Counted from the stretch's first letter, positions 1 through 6,851 are shown. The stretch is DNA of 20,450 nt from Pseudomonadota bacterium (GCA_018660405.1 JABJKL010000231.1:1-20450), one strand, 5' to 3'. The notes: generated from the letters alone by a model not told the origin. Made by a program: numbers and translations.

Positions 1-526
1 CACGGCGATAGACTTTCTTCACGCGTTGAGCAACGTAATTAGAATTGCAAATAAAGTGATCAACGCGCGCCGCCGACTGAAAATCCCACGTCCTTATATA
101 GTGCAGCAAGGGGCGCATTAATAAGCGCTTAAAAAAGTTTTGTCGGTTGAGGTACTCGTGATACATGTCCCAAACGTAGCGCATCGGAGTGTGGCAGTAA
201 CAGATGTGCACAGCGTCCGGTCGAGTAATCACGCCTTTGGCAGGGCCCGATTCAGAGCTAATAATTAAGTCGTATTCGGATAAATCGAGTTGTTCCAACG
301 CGATTGGCATTAGGGGCAAATAATTCTGGTAGTGCGTCCTGGACCACGGCAACTTATTGATAAAAGTCGTGCTTATCGCGTGATTATTGATTGTCTCGCT
401 TATCTTGGCGGGATTTACAACATGCGTGAATATATCTGCCTCAGGATAAAGTTCGCAAATAGCCTCGAGTACTTTTTCACCGCCTCGCATGCGCACCAAC
501 CAGTAATGAACAATGGCGACCTTCAT
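1..526 (-). CDS. Glycosyltransferase family 4, N-terminal part (cut by window edge)
   Basis: This is a minus-strand reading frame that is open to the left edge, so only the first 175 residues are visible. It starts MKVAIVHYWLVRMRGGEKVLE, which is the usual N-terminus of GT4 (GT-B fold) sugar transferases of the mannosyltransferase type. The motif CYCHTPMRYVWD, at about residues 108-119, is typical of the same family. These enzymes move a sugar from a nucleotide-sugar to a growing exopolysaccharide, capsule or O-antigen chain at the cytoplasmic membrane face. The ATG at 526 is supported by GAGAAA eight or nine bases upstream and by the family N-terminus. The donor-binding C-terminal half with its E-x7-E motif lies outside the window, so the sugar specificity cannot be judged. 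A polysaccharide cluster may continue to the left; that is inference. Confidence 0.85.
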   Translation of the reverse strand, partial: MKVAIVHYWLVRMRGGEKVLEAICELYPEADIFTHVVNPAKISETINNHAISTTFINKLPWSRTHYQNYLPLMPIALEQLDLSEYDLIISSESGPAKGVITRPDAVHICYCHTPMRYVWDMYHEYLNRQNFFKRLLMRPLLHYIRTWDFQSAARVDHFICNSNYVAQRVKKVYRR

Positions 527-614
527 GGCTTTCTCAACGTTGGCGTCTGATTGGGACGTCTGTTTGGCTTTTGCATTTGCTGGGTTGAGTCGTCTCGCTG
601 ATACATACGTTTGT

Positions 615-630
615 TTAATACACTACACTA
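615..630 (+). repeat. 16-base exact repeat, copy 1
   Basis: TTAATACACTACACTA occurs here and again, in the same orientation, at 6852-6867. This copy lies in the roughly 100-base gap between the YdcF-type gene and the glycosyltransferase, and its last three bases form the TAG stop codon of the YdcF-type gene on the minus strand. I see no other feature in the 527-627 gap and no convincing terminator. Confidence 0.6.
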
Positions 631-1452
631 GTTGCCAGCAATCCAACCGCCGAGACGGTAGGCAATATGCCCTGCAATCTCATGGGTTATAAAGGAGCTT
701 CTAGCAAATGTTTTTTCGTTTGGTAACCACATGTCTATTCGTGTGTAATCGAGCTTATTGTAAATGAGTTCCTGTTCGGTTGTTCTGAGGTAAACAGTGC
801 GACGAGCGGAGTGTTCACCCTCTCTAAATAGCGCCTCCAGAGTTTGTTTTTTCCGCGCCACACGATAAGCATACCCAACTAACAGGACATTTTTTGCGTC
901 CAGGCGAAGCAATTCGTTCTGCGCGTAAGTCATTGCCTCATAGGTGGTACGCCCAGGTTGAGCATTGACTATCTTTTCTGGTGCTACACCCCATTGTTCT
1001 AACTTGTTCACAGCGAAAGTTTTTTCGCCGGGTTCCGGCGTCTCCAGCACAGGGAATTCGCTTGAAATGATTATAATTGGCTTCTCAGACTTTTGGTGCT
1101 CCTGTGCTGCGACCCACAGTCGTTCCGACCAAAATTGATCTATTAGAGGATCGTTAGGCGTAAAGGCTTTTTGCCACCCCGCAACAACGATAGCGTCATA
1201 GGGATTATCCCCCGAAGTCTCGAACCCATCGGGATACAGGCTATGGATAAATTGGTTTTCTATCCAAAGCGCACTTATCGGTGTCGCAAACACCCAAAAA
1301 ACGAGTATCAAGACGGCTATTAATGAATTACTAATTTTGCGCCAGCCAAGCAATTTGCTGATCAACACGAGCAACGCGATAAGCACCAGCATGCCAATAG
1401 GGGTCGCCAAATACTGAACGTTCTTTAACACTGATACGGTGGTGTCGCCCAT
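628..1452 (-). CDS. Divergent YdcF/SanA-type (DUF218) membrane protein
   Basis: From the ATG at 1452 this gives 274 residues. Two hydrophobic segments lie at about 17-34 and 42-60, followed by a soluble domain. That domain follows the DUF218 pattern: DAIVV at 86-90, the strand PIIIISS at 125-131, GVAPEKI at 155-161, TTYEA at 169-173, and NVLLVGYAYRVARKK at 188-202. DUF218 proteins such as YdcF, SanA and ElyC are envelope-linked, and some affect peptidoglycan precursor metabolism or envelope permeability. The Gly-rich loop normally after DAIVV is replaced by AGWQK, and the usual SGG and Tyr-His positions are also changed. The frame is open further upstream to a TTG at 1518 (296 residues), but the ATG places the first membrane helix where the family has it. 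No Shine-Dalgarno is visible for either start. Family membership is fairly sure; the function is not known. Confidence 0.7.
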   Translation of the reverse strand: MGDTTVSVLKNVQYLATPIGMLVLIALLVLISKLLGWRKISNSLIAVLILVFWVFATPISALWIENQFIHSLYPDGFETSGDNPYDAIVVAGWQKAFTPNDPLIDQFWSERLWVAAQEHQKSEKPIIIISSEFPVLETPEPGEKTFAVNKLEQWGVAPEKIVNAQPGRTTYEAMTYAQNELLRLDAKNVLLVGYAYRVARKKQTLEALFREGEHSARRTVYLRTTEQELIYNKLDYTRIDMWLPNEKTFARSSFITHEIAGHIAYRLGGWIAGN

Positions 1453-1570
1453 GGCTGGATTATATAGTGAAGAAATAGGATTAACGTTTTGTAAGCCGAA
1501 TACCGGTTGAACCCACAAGAATCAATTGTGTACCACTCTTGGCAGGTTTAACTGATTGATTGCCAATAGA

Positions 1571-2803
1571 TCAGGAATTGTAAAAAGCTATAAGTGCTTT
1601 GAGCATGTATTCGCAGTCTTTTACCCCCGCTGTTTCGCGGATCGAGTGCATCGCCAATTGTGGAATTCCCACATCAACTGTTGGAACGCCCAGTTTCGTA
1701 GCGGTAATCGGGCCTATAGTGCTACCGCAAGCCATGTCGGCGCGCGTAACAAACGTTTGTACAGGGACGTTTGCTTTAGCGCAAATGGCTCGAAATGCAG
1801 CACTGGTTTCGCTGTTGCTCGCGTAGCGTTGATTGGCATTAATTTTTATTACTGGGCCAGCATTTATTATGGGGCCGTGATTTTCATCATGCTTATTTGG
1901 GTAGTTTGGATGCAACGCATGTGCGTTATCGGCGGAAACCAACATCGACTTTTGCATGATCGCGTCGCTGGTGTTTTGGTCCCCCGTCAGATGCCGTAAG
2001 GTACTTGCCAGAAAGGTGCCTGCCGCTCCACTGGTTGAAGCGCTACCCACTTCCTCGTGATCTGTGCAGACCAAAATTGCAGGCTGCTCAGGTTTGCTGC
2101 TGGTTAGCGCCGAAGCACCCAGGAAACAACTTAATAAATTATCCAGTCGGGCGCTGGTGATGAAACTTTGAGATAGTCCGGCGAGGCTGGAGCTCTGATG
2201 ATCGTAAAAGGACAGCTCGAAATCGCTAACTTTACTGAGCTTGGTATCTATCAATTGAAGCAATATGTCGGCTACAGATTCTTGATCGTCATCGCGCGCG
2301 AGCAATACTGGCAAATGTTCTTGTGCATTAACAACGTTTTTTTTGTTGGCCTCACGATTTAAATGAATAGCCAGGCTCGGAATCATACCTAAAGGCCGTT
2401 GAATGTTTATTAATTCGCTTGCGATTTGGCCTTTCTTGCCGGGGCCGCTTATACGGCCGGCAAGTGCCAAATCACGATCAAACCAGGGATGCTGTAGCAC
2501 CGCACCATAAACCTCAACACCGAGTTGCAAGTAGCCATGTTTTTTGATGACGCCATTGGGTTTCACGTGCAAACAAGGGCTGTCTGTATGCGCACCCACC
2601 ATGCGAAAGCCCTGATTCGGAGCTCGCGCCGCGCTCTGCCAGGCGATTATTGAAGAATCGTTACGCGTTTCATAATAACGCCCGTCATCTTGTTCGCCGC
2701 TCCAATGCGTGAATCCCGCGGCTTCAAGCAGCGCAGCCAGATTATTAGTCGCATGAAATGGCGTTGGGGAATCGTCTAAAAAAAGGAGTAATTCGTTGAT
2801 CAC
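1571..2803 (-). CDS. apeB: M18 family aminopeptidase (aspartyl aminopeptidase type)
   Basis: This is a 410-residue cytosolic metallo-aminopeptidase that removes N-terminal residues, preferring acidic ones in characterised M18 members. The dinuclear zinc site is visible in order: AHTDSP (71-76), CTDHEEVGSAS (246-256, with the catalytic Glu pair), SADNAHALHPNYP (290-302), and AMHSIRE near the C-terminus (His386). KHDENHGP at 304-311 is also an M18 signature. Length is close to the usual 420-430. The start is a GTG at 2803. An in-frame TGA lies a few codons upstream with no ATG between, and MINELLLFLDDSPTPFH matches the family N-terminus (LLxFLxxSPTPFH). No clear Shine-Dalgarno is present. It is read away from the J-domain gene from a shared 135-base promoter region. 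The YdcF-type gene follows on the same strand after 52-118 bases. Confidence 0.95.
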   Translation of the reverse strand: MINELLLFLDDSPTPFHATNNLAALLEAAGFTHWSGEQDDGRYYETRNDSSIIAWQSAARAPNQGFRMVGAHTDSPCLHVKPNGVIKKHGYLQLGVEVYGAVLQHPWFDRDLALAGRISGPGKKGQIASELINIQRPLGMIPSLAIHLNREANKKNVVNAQEHLPVLLARDDDQESVADILLQLIDTKLSKVSDFELSFYDHQSSSLAGLSQSFITSARLDNLLSCFLGASALTSSKPEQPAILVCTDHEEVGSASTSGAAGTFLASTLRHLTGDQNTSDAIMQKSMLVSADNAHALHPNYPNKHDENHGPIINAGPVIKINANQRYASNSETSAAFRAICAKANVPVQTFVTRADMACGSTIGPITATKLGVPTVDVGIPQLAMHSIRETAGVKDCEYMLKALIAFYNS

Positions 2804-2833
2804 GTTATTTTGCCGTCAATGCTAGCTATCGGG

Positions 2834-2862
2834 ATTGTGTCGTGTGCGTTGTCTGGAGTCAA
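2834..2862 (-). promoter_or_regulatory. Possible sigma-70 promoter for apeB
   Basis: On the minus strand, TTGACT (2857-2862) and CACAAT (2834-2839) are separated by 17 bases, and the -10 end lies about 30 bases before the GTG of apeB. The -35 matches the consensus at five of six positions and the -10 at four of six. This is inferred from sequence alone. Confidence 0.4.
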
Positions 2863-2878
2863 AAGTCAGCGTTAATAC
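2849..2878 (+). promoter_or_regulatory. Possible sigma-70 promoter for the J-domain gene
   Basis: TTGTCT (2849-2854) and TAATAC (2873-2878) are 18 bases apart on the plus strand, about 60 bases before the ATG at 2939. The site overlaps the candidate minus-strand apeB promoter, so the two polymerases would compete. This is inferred from sequence alone. Confidence 0.35.
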
Positions 2879-2938
2879 CAGAGCAATCAAACGCCGAAAA
2901 CGATAGGATACGCGCTGTAGTTTAATTTTAAAAAAAGA

Positions 2939-3433
2939 ATGATTCGATTTCTGTTGGTGTTTGTTGCGGTGTTTGCCGTTTGGTACGCGATGTGGAAGTA
3001 CCGCCGCTTGCCCGTCGAGGCGCGTAAAAAGACATTCACCAAATTTGGCTTAATTGTGCTGGCGGTGGTGTTGCTCATAATGGTTGCAACTGGCCGGGCG
3101 CACTGGATTTTTGCGCTCATCGGTGGGGTGGTAGCGTTTGCCGGGCGGTTGCTACCCTATCTCCGGCATTTGCCAATGCTCGCCAAGGTGTTGGCGGCGT
3201 TCGGCATCGTTATTCCTGGCATGGGAAGTGCGACCGAAAATAACAGGGTCAATATTAGCGATATAAGCCGGGAAGATGCGGCGGCTATTTTGGGTCTGGA
3301 TATTTCAGCCAGTGACGAAGAGGTTATGCGCGCGCACAAGAAATTAATGAATAAGATTCACCCGGATAAAGGGGGGTCGGACGTGCTGGCTGCACAGATC
3401 AATACCGCACGAGATGTGATGCTGGGAAAATAG
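2939..3433 (+). CDS. Membrane-anchored protein with C-terminal J-domain
   Basis: The protein has 164 residues. The N-terminal half is hydrophobic, with helices at about 3-19, 35-51 and 56-70, and a possible amphipathic or membrane stretch at 78-95. The C-terminal 60 residues form a compact J-domain: DAAAILGL at 113-120, a helix-II region ending in KLMNKI, the HPD triad at 141-143 followed by KGGSD, and a final helix. HPD is the motif that stimulates Hsp70/DnaK ATP hydrolysis. A membrane anchor with a C-terminal J-domain and HPDKGGS resembles Pam18/Tim14 and DjlA-like co-chaperones, so it probably recruits DnaK to the inner membrane. The client is unknown. The ATG is preceded by an A-rich AAAAAAAGA rather than a standard Shine-Dalgarno. 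The DUF1244 gene follows after 27 bases, suggesting one transcript. Confidence 0.88.
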   Translation: MIRFLLVFVAVFAVWYAMWKYRRLPVEARKKTFTKFGLIVLAVVLLIMVATGRAHWIFALIGGVVAFAGRLLPYLRHLPMLAKVLAAFGIVIPGMGSATENNRVNISDISREDAAAILGLDISASDEEVMRAHKKLMNKIHPDKGGSDVLAAQINTARDVMLGK

Positions 3434-3460
3434 TTAGAGAACGGCCCATAGGAGAACCGA

Positions 3461-3760
3461 ATGAACAACGCCAAACAAGATAAAATTGAAGCTGCCGTAT
3501 TCCGACGCTTGCTCGAACATTTGGATAAGCACACTGATGTACAAAATATCGATTTGATGATTACGGCTGACTTTTGTCGCAATTGTTTGTCTAAATGGTA
3601 TGTGACTGCAGCACAGGAGCAGGACGAAAGCATTTCTTACGATGACGCCAGAGAGCTCGTTTATGGAATGCCGTACGCAGACTGGAAAACCAAATATCAA
3701 ACTCCCGCGACTCCGGAACAAGAGATCGCGTTTGAAGCGCGGCGCGGGCGCAAGCCATAA
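3461..3760 (+). CDS. DUF1244 family protein
   Basis: This is a small soluble protein of 99 residues, the usual length of the family. The signature FCRNCLSKWY spans 38-47, with Cys39 and Cys42 forming a CxxC, and YGMPYADWKTKYQ follows at 67-79. These identify the DUF1244 family found mainly in proteobacteria. No biochemical function is established to my knowledge. The CxxC could bind metal or take part in redox chemistry, but that is speculation. The start is well supported by AGGAG about seven bases before the ATG. It lies 27 bases after the J-domain gene and 33 bases before the MoeB-like gene, so all three may be co-transcribed. Confidence 0.92.
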   Translation: MNNAKQDKIEAAVFRRLLEHLDKHTDVQNIDLMITADFCRNCLSKWYVTAAQEQDESISYDDARELVYGMPYADWKTKYQTPATPEQEIAFEARRGRKP

Positions 3761-3793
3761 GCAGTTAGTCGCTGACTGATCTCCTCTATAATT

Positions 3794-4552
3794 TTGCAAG
3801 ACGAACAATTACTTCGTTACAGTCGGCAAATATTTTTGCCAGAGATCGACGTGGCGGGTCAACAGAGATTACTGGATTCGCGAGCTTTCATTTTAGGGCT
3901 CGGAGGTCTGGGTTCTCCGGTGGCCATGTATCTTGCAACCAGCGGAGTCGGAACGCTCGCGCTGGCGGATTTTGACGAAGTCGATCTGAGTAATCTACAA
4001 CGACAAATAGTGCATGGAACAAGTGATATAGGTTTGCAAAAAACCGCTTCTGCGGCCAAACGCTTAGATGAACTCAACCCAGAGGTTGCGGTGCTTGAAC
4101 TGCCTCAAAAACTTGATGAATCAGTCCTGCAAGAACAGGTTAGCAAAGCGGATGTGGTGATTGATTGCAGCGATAATTTCGAAAGCCGTTTTATGATCAA
4201 TCGTGTATGCCAACAGCATAGAACGCCCTTGGTGAGCGGTGCGGCCGTTGGTTTTGGTGGGCAATTGGCGGTGTTCGACTTTGCCAATAGTGCGGCTCCT
4301 TGCTATCAGTGCTTATATCCTGCCCAAGGCCCGGACGGCGATCATTGTGCAGACACAGGTGTTGTTGGCCCATTAGTCGGTGTTATTGGTTCACTACAAG
4401 CCTTGGAGGCATTAAAGATTTTATTGGGTATTGGGCAAACACTTGCCGCCAGGTTGCTGCTATTTGATGCGCTCGAAACACGCTGGCATACCGTTAGTAT
4501 TCCGGCTGACCCCGCTTGTCCGATATGTGCCCAACATACAGATGATAAATAA
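3794..4552 (+). CDS. moeB: MoeB/ThiF/HesA-type sulfur-carrier adenylyltransferase
   Basis: This 252-residue E1-like enzyme adenylates the C-terminal Gly of a small sulfur carrier (MoaD for molybdopterin, ThiS for thiamine). Visible motifs are RYSRQIFLPEID (8-19), the nucleotide loop GLGGLGSP (35-42), DEVDLSNLQRQ (61-71, with the Arg finger), DCSDNFESR (124-132) and CADTGVVGP (185-193). Two CxxC pairs (170/173 and 242/245) form the structural zinc site. The start is a TTG at 3794. An in-frame TGA lies shortly upstream, no ATG is available, and the TTG places DEQLLRYSRQI where homologues begin. No Shine-Dalgarno is visible. MoeB fits best by length and motifs, but no molybdopterin or thiamine genes lie nearby, so ThiF or a generic HesA role is possible. 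Confidence 0.85.
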   Translation: MQDEQLLRYSRQIFLPEIDVAGQQRLLDSRAFILGLGGLGSPVAMYLATSGVGTLALADFDEVDLSNLQRQIVHGTSDIGLQKTASAAKRLDELNPEVAVLELPQKLDESVLQEQVSKADVVIDCSDNFESRFMINRVCQQHRTPLVSGAAVGFGGQLAVFDFANSAAPCYQCLYPAQGPDGDHCADTGVVGPLVGVIGSLQALEALKILLGIGQTLAARLLLFDALETRWHTVSIPADPACPICAQHTDDK

Positions 4553-4565
4553 ATGAAAATCGCAC

Positions 4566-4593
4566 TGGACAAATGAATGATAATCGTTATCAT
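4566..4593 (+). promoter_or_regulatory. Candidate feoAB promoter
   Basis: TGGACA (4566-4571) and TATCAT (4588-4593) are 16 bases apart. Each matches the sigma-70 consensus at five of six positions. The -10 lies inside the right half of the Fur palindrome, the standard arrangement for Fur repression. The implied start site is near 4600, giving a leader of about 28 bases before feoA. Confidence 0.6.
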
Positions 4594-4596
4594 TCA
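4574..4596 (+). promoter_or_regulatory. Fur box upstream of feoA
   Basis: TGAATGATAA and TTATCATTCA form a perfect 10-base inverted repeat around a central TCG. The inner 19 bases match the classical Fur consensus (GATAATGATAATCATTATC-like). It lies 31 bases before the feoA ATG and covers the candidate -10. Fe(II)-loaded Fur would block transcription of the ferrous iron transporter when iron is sufficient. Confidence 0.92.
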
Positions 4597-4627
4597 GCTT
4601 TAGGGATATAAACCTCACAATATTCAT

Positions 4628-4912
4628 ATGACTGTTCAATTAGCAGGCCTCGCAATAAAGAGCCATGAGGAAACATCGCTGGATGCCGCCAAGACTATGT
4701 GGGACATGGCTCGTGGTGAACAAGGGATTGTTGCTGCTCTGGTGGGATTGTCTGAAGCATACAAATTACGCCTGAATGAGATTGGTGTGTTTGTTGGAGC
4801 GCCTGTGGCTTGTGTTAACCAGCCGCCAATGTCTGCGCCTAAAGTATTCCAGATATGTGATGGTATATTTTCGTTGGATCGAGATCTGGCGGACAAAGTC
4901 GTTCTTAACTAG
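4628..4912 (+). CDS. feoA: FeoA family protein, ferrous iron uptake accessory
   Basis: This is a 94-residue, SH3-like small cytosolic protein that works with FeoB in Fe(II) uptake. The segment GEQGIVAAL (29-37), YKLRLNEIGVFVGAPVACV and the hydrophobic strands after it follow the FeoA pattern (xGxxxxVxxL...RLxelGfxxGxxV). It is longer than typical FeoA (about 75-80). The extra sequence is an N-terminal stretch before the domain, and the C-terminus IFSLDRDLADKVVLN is unlike the usual GTxxALR ending. The ATG at 4628 has no good Shine-Dalgarno. The Fur-controlled promoter is immediately upstream and feoB follows after 94 bases, so the assignment rests on domain pattern plus context. Its stop codon is inside the first hairpin of the feoA-feoB gap. 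Confidence 0.85.
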   Translation: MTVQLAGLAIKSHEETSLDAAKTMWDMARGEQGIVAALVGLSEAYKLRLNEIGVFVGAPVACVNQPPMSAPKVFQICDGIFSLDRDLADKVVLN

Positions 4913-4937
4913 TGTTCCTTCGCTGAAGGAGCACTAG
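4909..4937 (+). other. Strong hairpin over the feoA stop codon
   Basis: CTAGTGTTCCTTC (4909-4921) and GAAGGAGCACTAG (4925-4937) pair over 13 positions with one G-U wobble and a GCT loop. The feoA stop TAG (4910-4912) is at its base. There is no following U-tract, so it is not a standard intrinsic terminator. It could stabilise the feoA 3' end or mark an RNA processing site between feoA and feoB; this is inference. Confidence 0.75.
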
Positions 4938-4983
4938 CTATTTCATCACCGGCTGGTTAGAGTCGTCGTCGGTATTATTATTT

Positions 4984-5006
4984 AGTCCGTAATCCGGACT
5001 TTTTTT
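4984..5006 (+). terminator. Intrinsic-terminator-like hairpin abutting feoB
   Basis: AGTCCG (4984-4989) and CGGACT (4995-5000) form a six-pair stem with loop TAATC, followed at once by an unbroken run of T up to 5006. The feoB ATG begins at 5007. The structure has the form of a Rho-independent terminator but sits inside the operon, directly against the next start codon. It could lower feoB transcription relative to feoA or control feoB initiation. Confidence 0.65.
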
Positions 5007-6818
5007 ATGTCCAGCATTCTAGTTATAGGCAAACCTAACTCCGGCAAAAGTTTGCTGTTCAATCGACTGACCGGCATGAACCAGAAAGTTGCCAACTTTC
5101 CCGGGGTTACGGTTGAGATTAAAAGTTCTGCTTTTCGTCGACACCGTCTGATCGATTTGCCAGGCACGTATTCGCTGCAGCCCATTACTCCAGACGAGCG
5201 TATTGCGGTAAAGAAATTTCACGAAACGGTCGCCAGCGACGAGGTGAAAGGCGTGCTCTGCATGCTCGACTGTACCCGCCTGGAGCGTAGCCTGGTCTTT
5301 GGTTTACAGGCTCAGCGGGTCTGCCAGGAAGAAGGTGTGCCTATTATGTTTGCCTTGAACATGATGGATGACGTTGCTCGAATCGGTGAAACGGTTGACG
5401 TGGAGGGATTAAAACAAGCGCTGAACGCTGAGATTCGCCCAATCTCTACCAAAAAAAAGCAAGGTCTTGATGAGCTGGCTGATGACCTGGACGATATGAT
5501 TCGTAATCCAGATCGATTTGTACGTGAGCCGGGCGAAGGTGACGGCAGCGATTATCTGAAGCGATCGCACGAACTGCATCAGCGGTTTGGCCCGGATGTT
5601 CGAGCGATCCTCGCGCTGCAACAAAAGCTCGACAATTTTTTTCTATCGGGCACGTTTGGCGGTTTGGTATTTGTTTTGATTATGCTGCTGTTGTTCCAAT
5701 CGATATTCACCTGGGCAACACCCTTGATGGACGGCGTGGAAGGCATTATTGGTTGGTTGGCCGGGCAAGTATCTTCAGGTATGTCCGATGGTATGGTCAA
5801 AGACTTTATTGTCGATGCGATGTTCGGCGGTGTGGGGTCATTTCTGGTTTTCGTGCCACAAATCATGGTGCTCACTTTCATAATCGGATTGTTAGAGGAC
5901 TCAGGCTATTTAGCGCGGGCCTCTGTTTTATGCCACCGCACGCTGAGTAACGTTGGCCTGAGTGGTATGAGTTTTGTTCCGTATCTCTCTGGATTCGCTT
6001 GTGCTATCCCGGCGATGATGGTTGCGCGCAATATTCCTTCGACCAAACGTCGCTTACTCACAATCATTACCATCCCCCTGATGTCTTGTTCTGCAAGACT
6101 GCCTGTTTACAGTTTGATTATTCTGGTACTCGTGCCTGCCAATAAAGTGTTCGGTGGCTTTGTTGATTTACGAGGGGTAATATTCTTTGCACTATATTTT
6201 TTGGGTATCGTAGCGGCGCTGGTGGTAAGTGCATTGTTGTCAAAATACGTGATTCACGAGGCCGACGACGCACCGTTTATGTTGGAATTACCACCGTACC
6301 GATTGCCCTCGTTGAAACCGCTGCTTACTCGTGCAGTCAATGCTGGCAAGACTTTTATCACCAAGGCCGGGCATGTGATATTTGCGATAGCCGTGATTAT
6401 TTGGGTATTGGGCTATTTTCCATACGGGCCGGGCAATCTGGACAGTTCTTATCTTGGAATAATGGGGAAATGGATTGAACCCATATTTGCGCCGATGGAT
6501 CTGGATTGGCGCTATGGCGTGGCGATCCTTGCATCGTTCGCTGCGCGTGAAGTGTTCGTGGGCACTCTGGGCACCATGTTTGGTATTGATGGTGCGGACG
6601 AGAACATTGCTGGCTTAGCCGCCAATGTGCAGGCCGACGGCATGTCGCTCGCCTCCGGTGCAGCTTTGTTGGTGTTTTATGTTATTGCCCTGCAGTGTGG
6701 CGCGACTCTGGCTGTGATGCGTAAAGAAACCGGCAGCAATCGTATTCCAATAGCGACTTTTGTGGGCTATAGCTTGCTCGCGTACCTGGCAGCATTACTG
6801 ACCTACATGACTTTCTAG
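5007..6818 (+). CDS. feoB: Ferrous iron transporter FeoB, compact form
   Basis: This is a 603-residue inner-membrane Fe(II) transporter with an N-terminal GTPase domain. G1 is GKPNSGKS (8-15), G3 is DLPG (50-53) and G4 is NMMD (118-121), with a likely G5 at ISTKK (146-150). From about 218 there are many hydrophobic helices with the FeoB core motifs LSGFACAIPAMMVARNIPS (327-345) and MSCSARLPVYS (359-369), the latter holding the conserved Cys. Escherichia coli FeoB is about 773 residues. Here the linker between G-domain and membrane (the GDI region) looks reduced to roughly 60 residues and the C-terminus is short. The frame is intact, so this is a compact type, not a broken gene. The ATG is forced: G1 starts at residue 8 and an in-frame TAG lies eight codons upstream. 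It has no Shine-Dalgarno; a T-tract fills that place. No feoC is visible downstream. Confidence 0.95.
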   Translation: MSSILVIGKPNSGKSLLFNRLTGMNQKVANFPGVTVEIKSSAFRRHRLIDLPGTYSLQPITPDERIAVKKFHETVASDEVKGVLCMLDCTRLERSLVFGLQAQRVCQEEGVPIMFALNMMDDVARIGETVDVEGLKQALNAEIRPISTKKKQGLDELADDLDDMIRNPDRFVREPGEGDGSDYLKRSHELHQRFGPDVRAILALQQKLDNFFLSGTFGGLVFVLIMLLLFQSIFTWATPLMDGVEGIIGWLAGQVSSGMSDGMVKDFIVDAMFGGVGSFLVFVPQIMVLTFIIGLLEDSGYLARASVLCHRTLSNVGLSGMSFVPYLSGFACAIPAMMVARNIPSTKRRLLTIITIPLMSCSARLPVYSLIILVLVPANKVFGGFVDLRGVIFFALYFLGIVAALVVSALLSKYVIHEADDAPFMLELPPYRLPSLKPLLTRAVNAGKTFITKAGHVIFAIAVIIWVLGYFPYGPGNLDSSYLGIMGKWIEPIFAPMDLDWRYGVAILASFAAREVFVGTLGTMFGIDGADENIAGLAANVQADGMSLASGAALLVFYVIALQCGATLAVMRKETGSNRIPIATFVGYSLLAYLAALLTYMTF

Positions 6819-6851
6819 GGTAATCGTGAGGTAATTGAGAACGGCCGCTGG

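Noticed and set aside
332..550. 72-residue plus-strand open frame at the left end
   Set aside because: It lies antisense to a well-supported glycosyltransferase start and has no family features or good ribosome site.
670..690. HEIAGH (HExxxH-like) near the C-terminus of the YdcF-type protein, resembling the TldD zinc motif
   Set aside because: It aligns with the usual amphipathic C-terminal helix of DUF218 proteins, has no other protease features, and is most likely chance.
1556..1999. 147-residue plus-strand frame opposite apeB
   Set aside because: It is antisense to conserved M18 motifs, with a composition typical of a shadow frame.
3764..3777. Short AGTC/GACT hairpin between DUF1244 and moeB as a terminator
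   Set aside because: The stem is too short and no T-tract follows.
3787..3792. TATAAT just before the TTG of the MoeB-like gene as a promoter
   Set aside because: It lies only one base from the start codon and has no matching -35; genes upstream are close enough for read-through.
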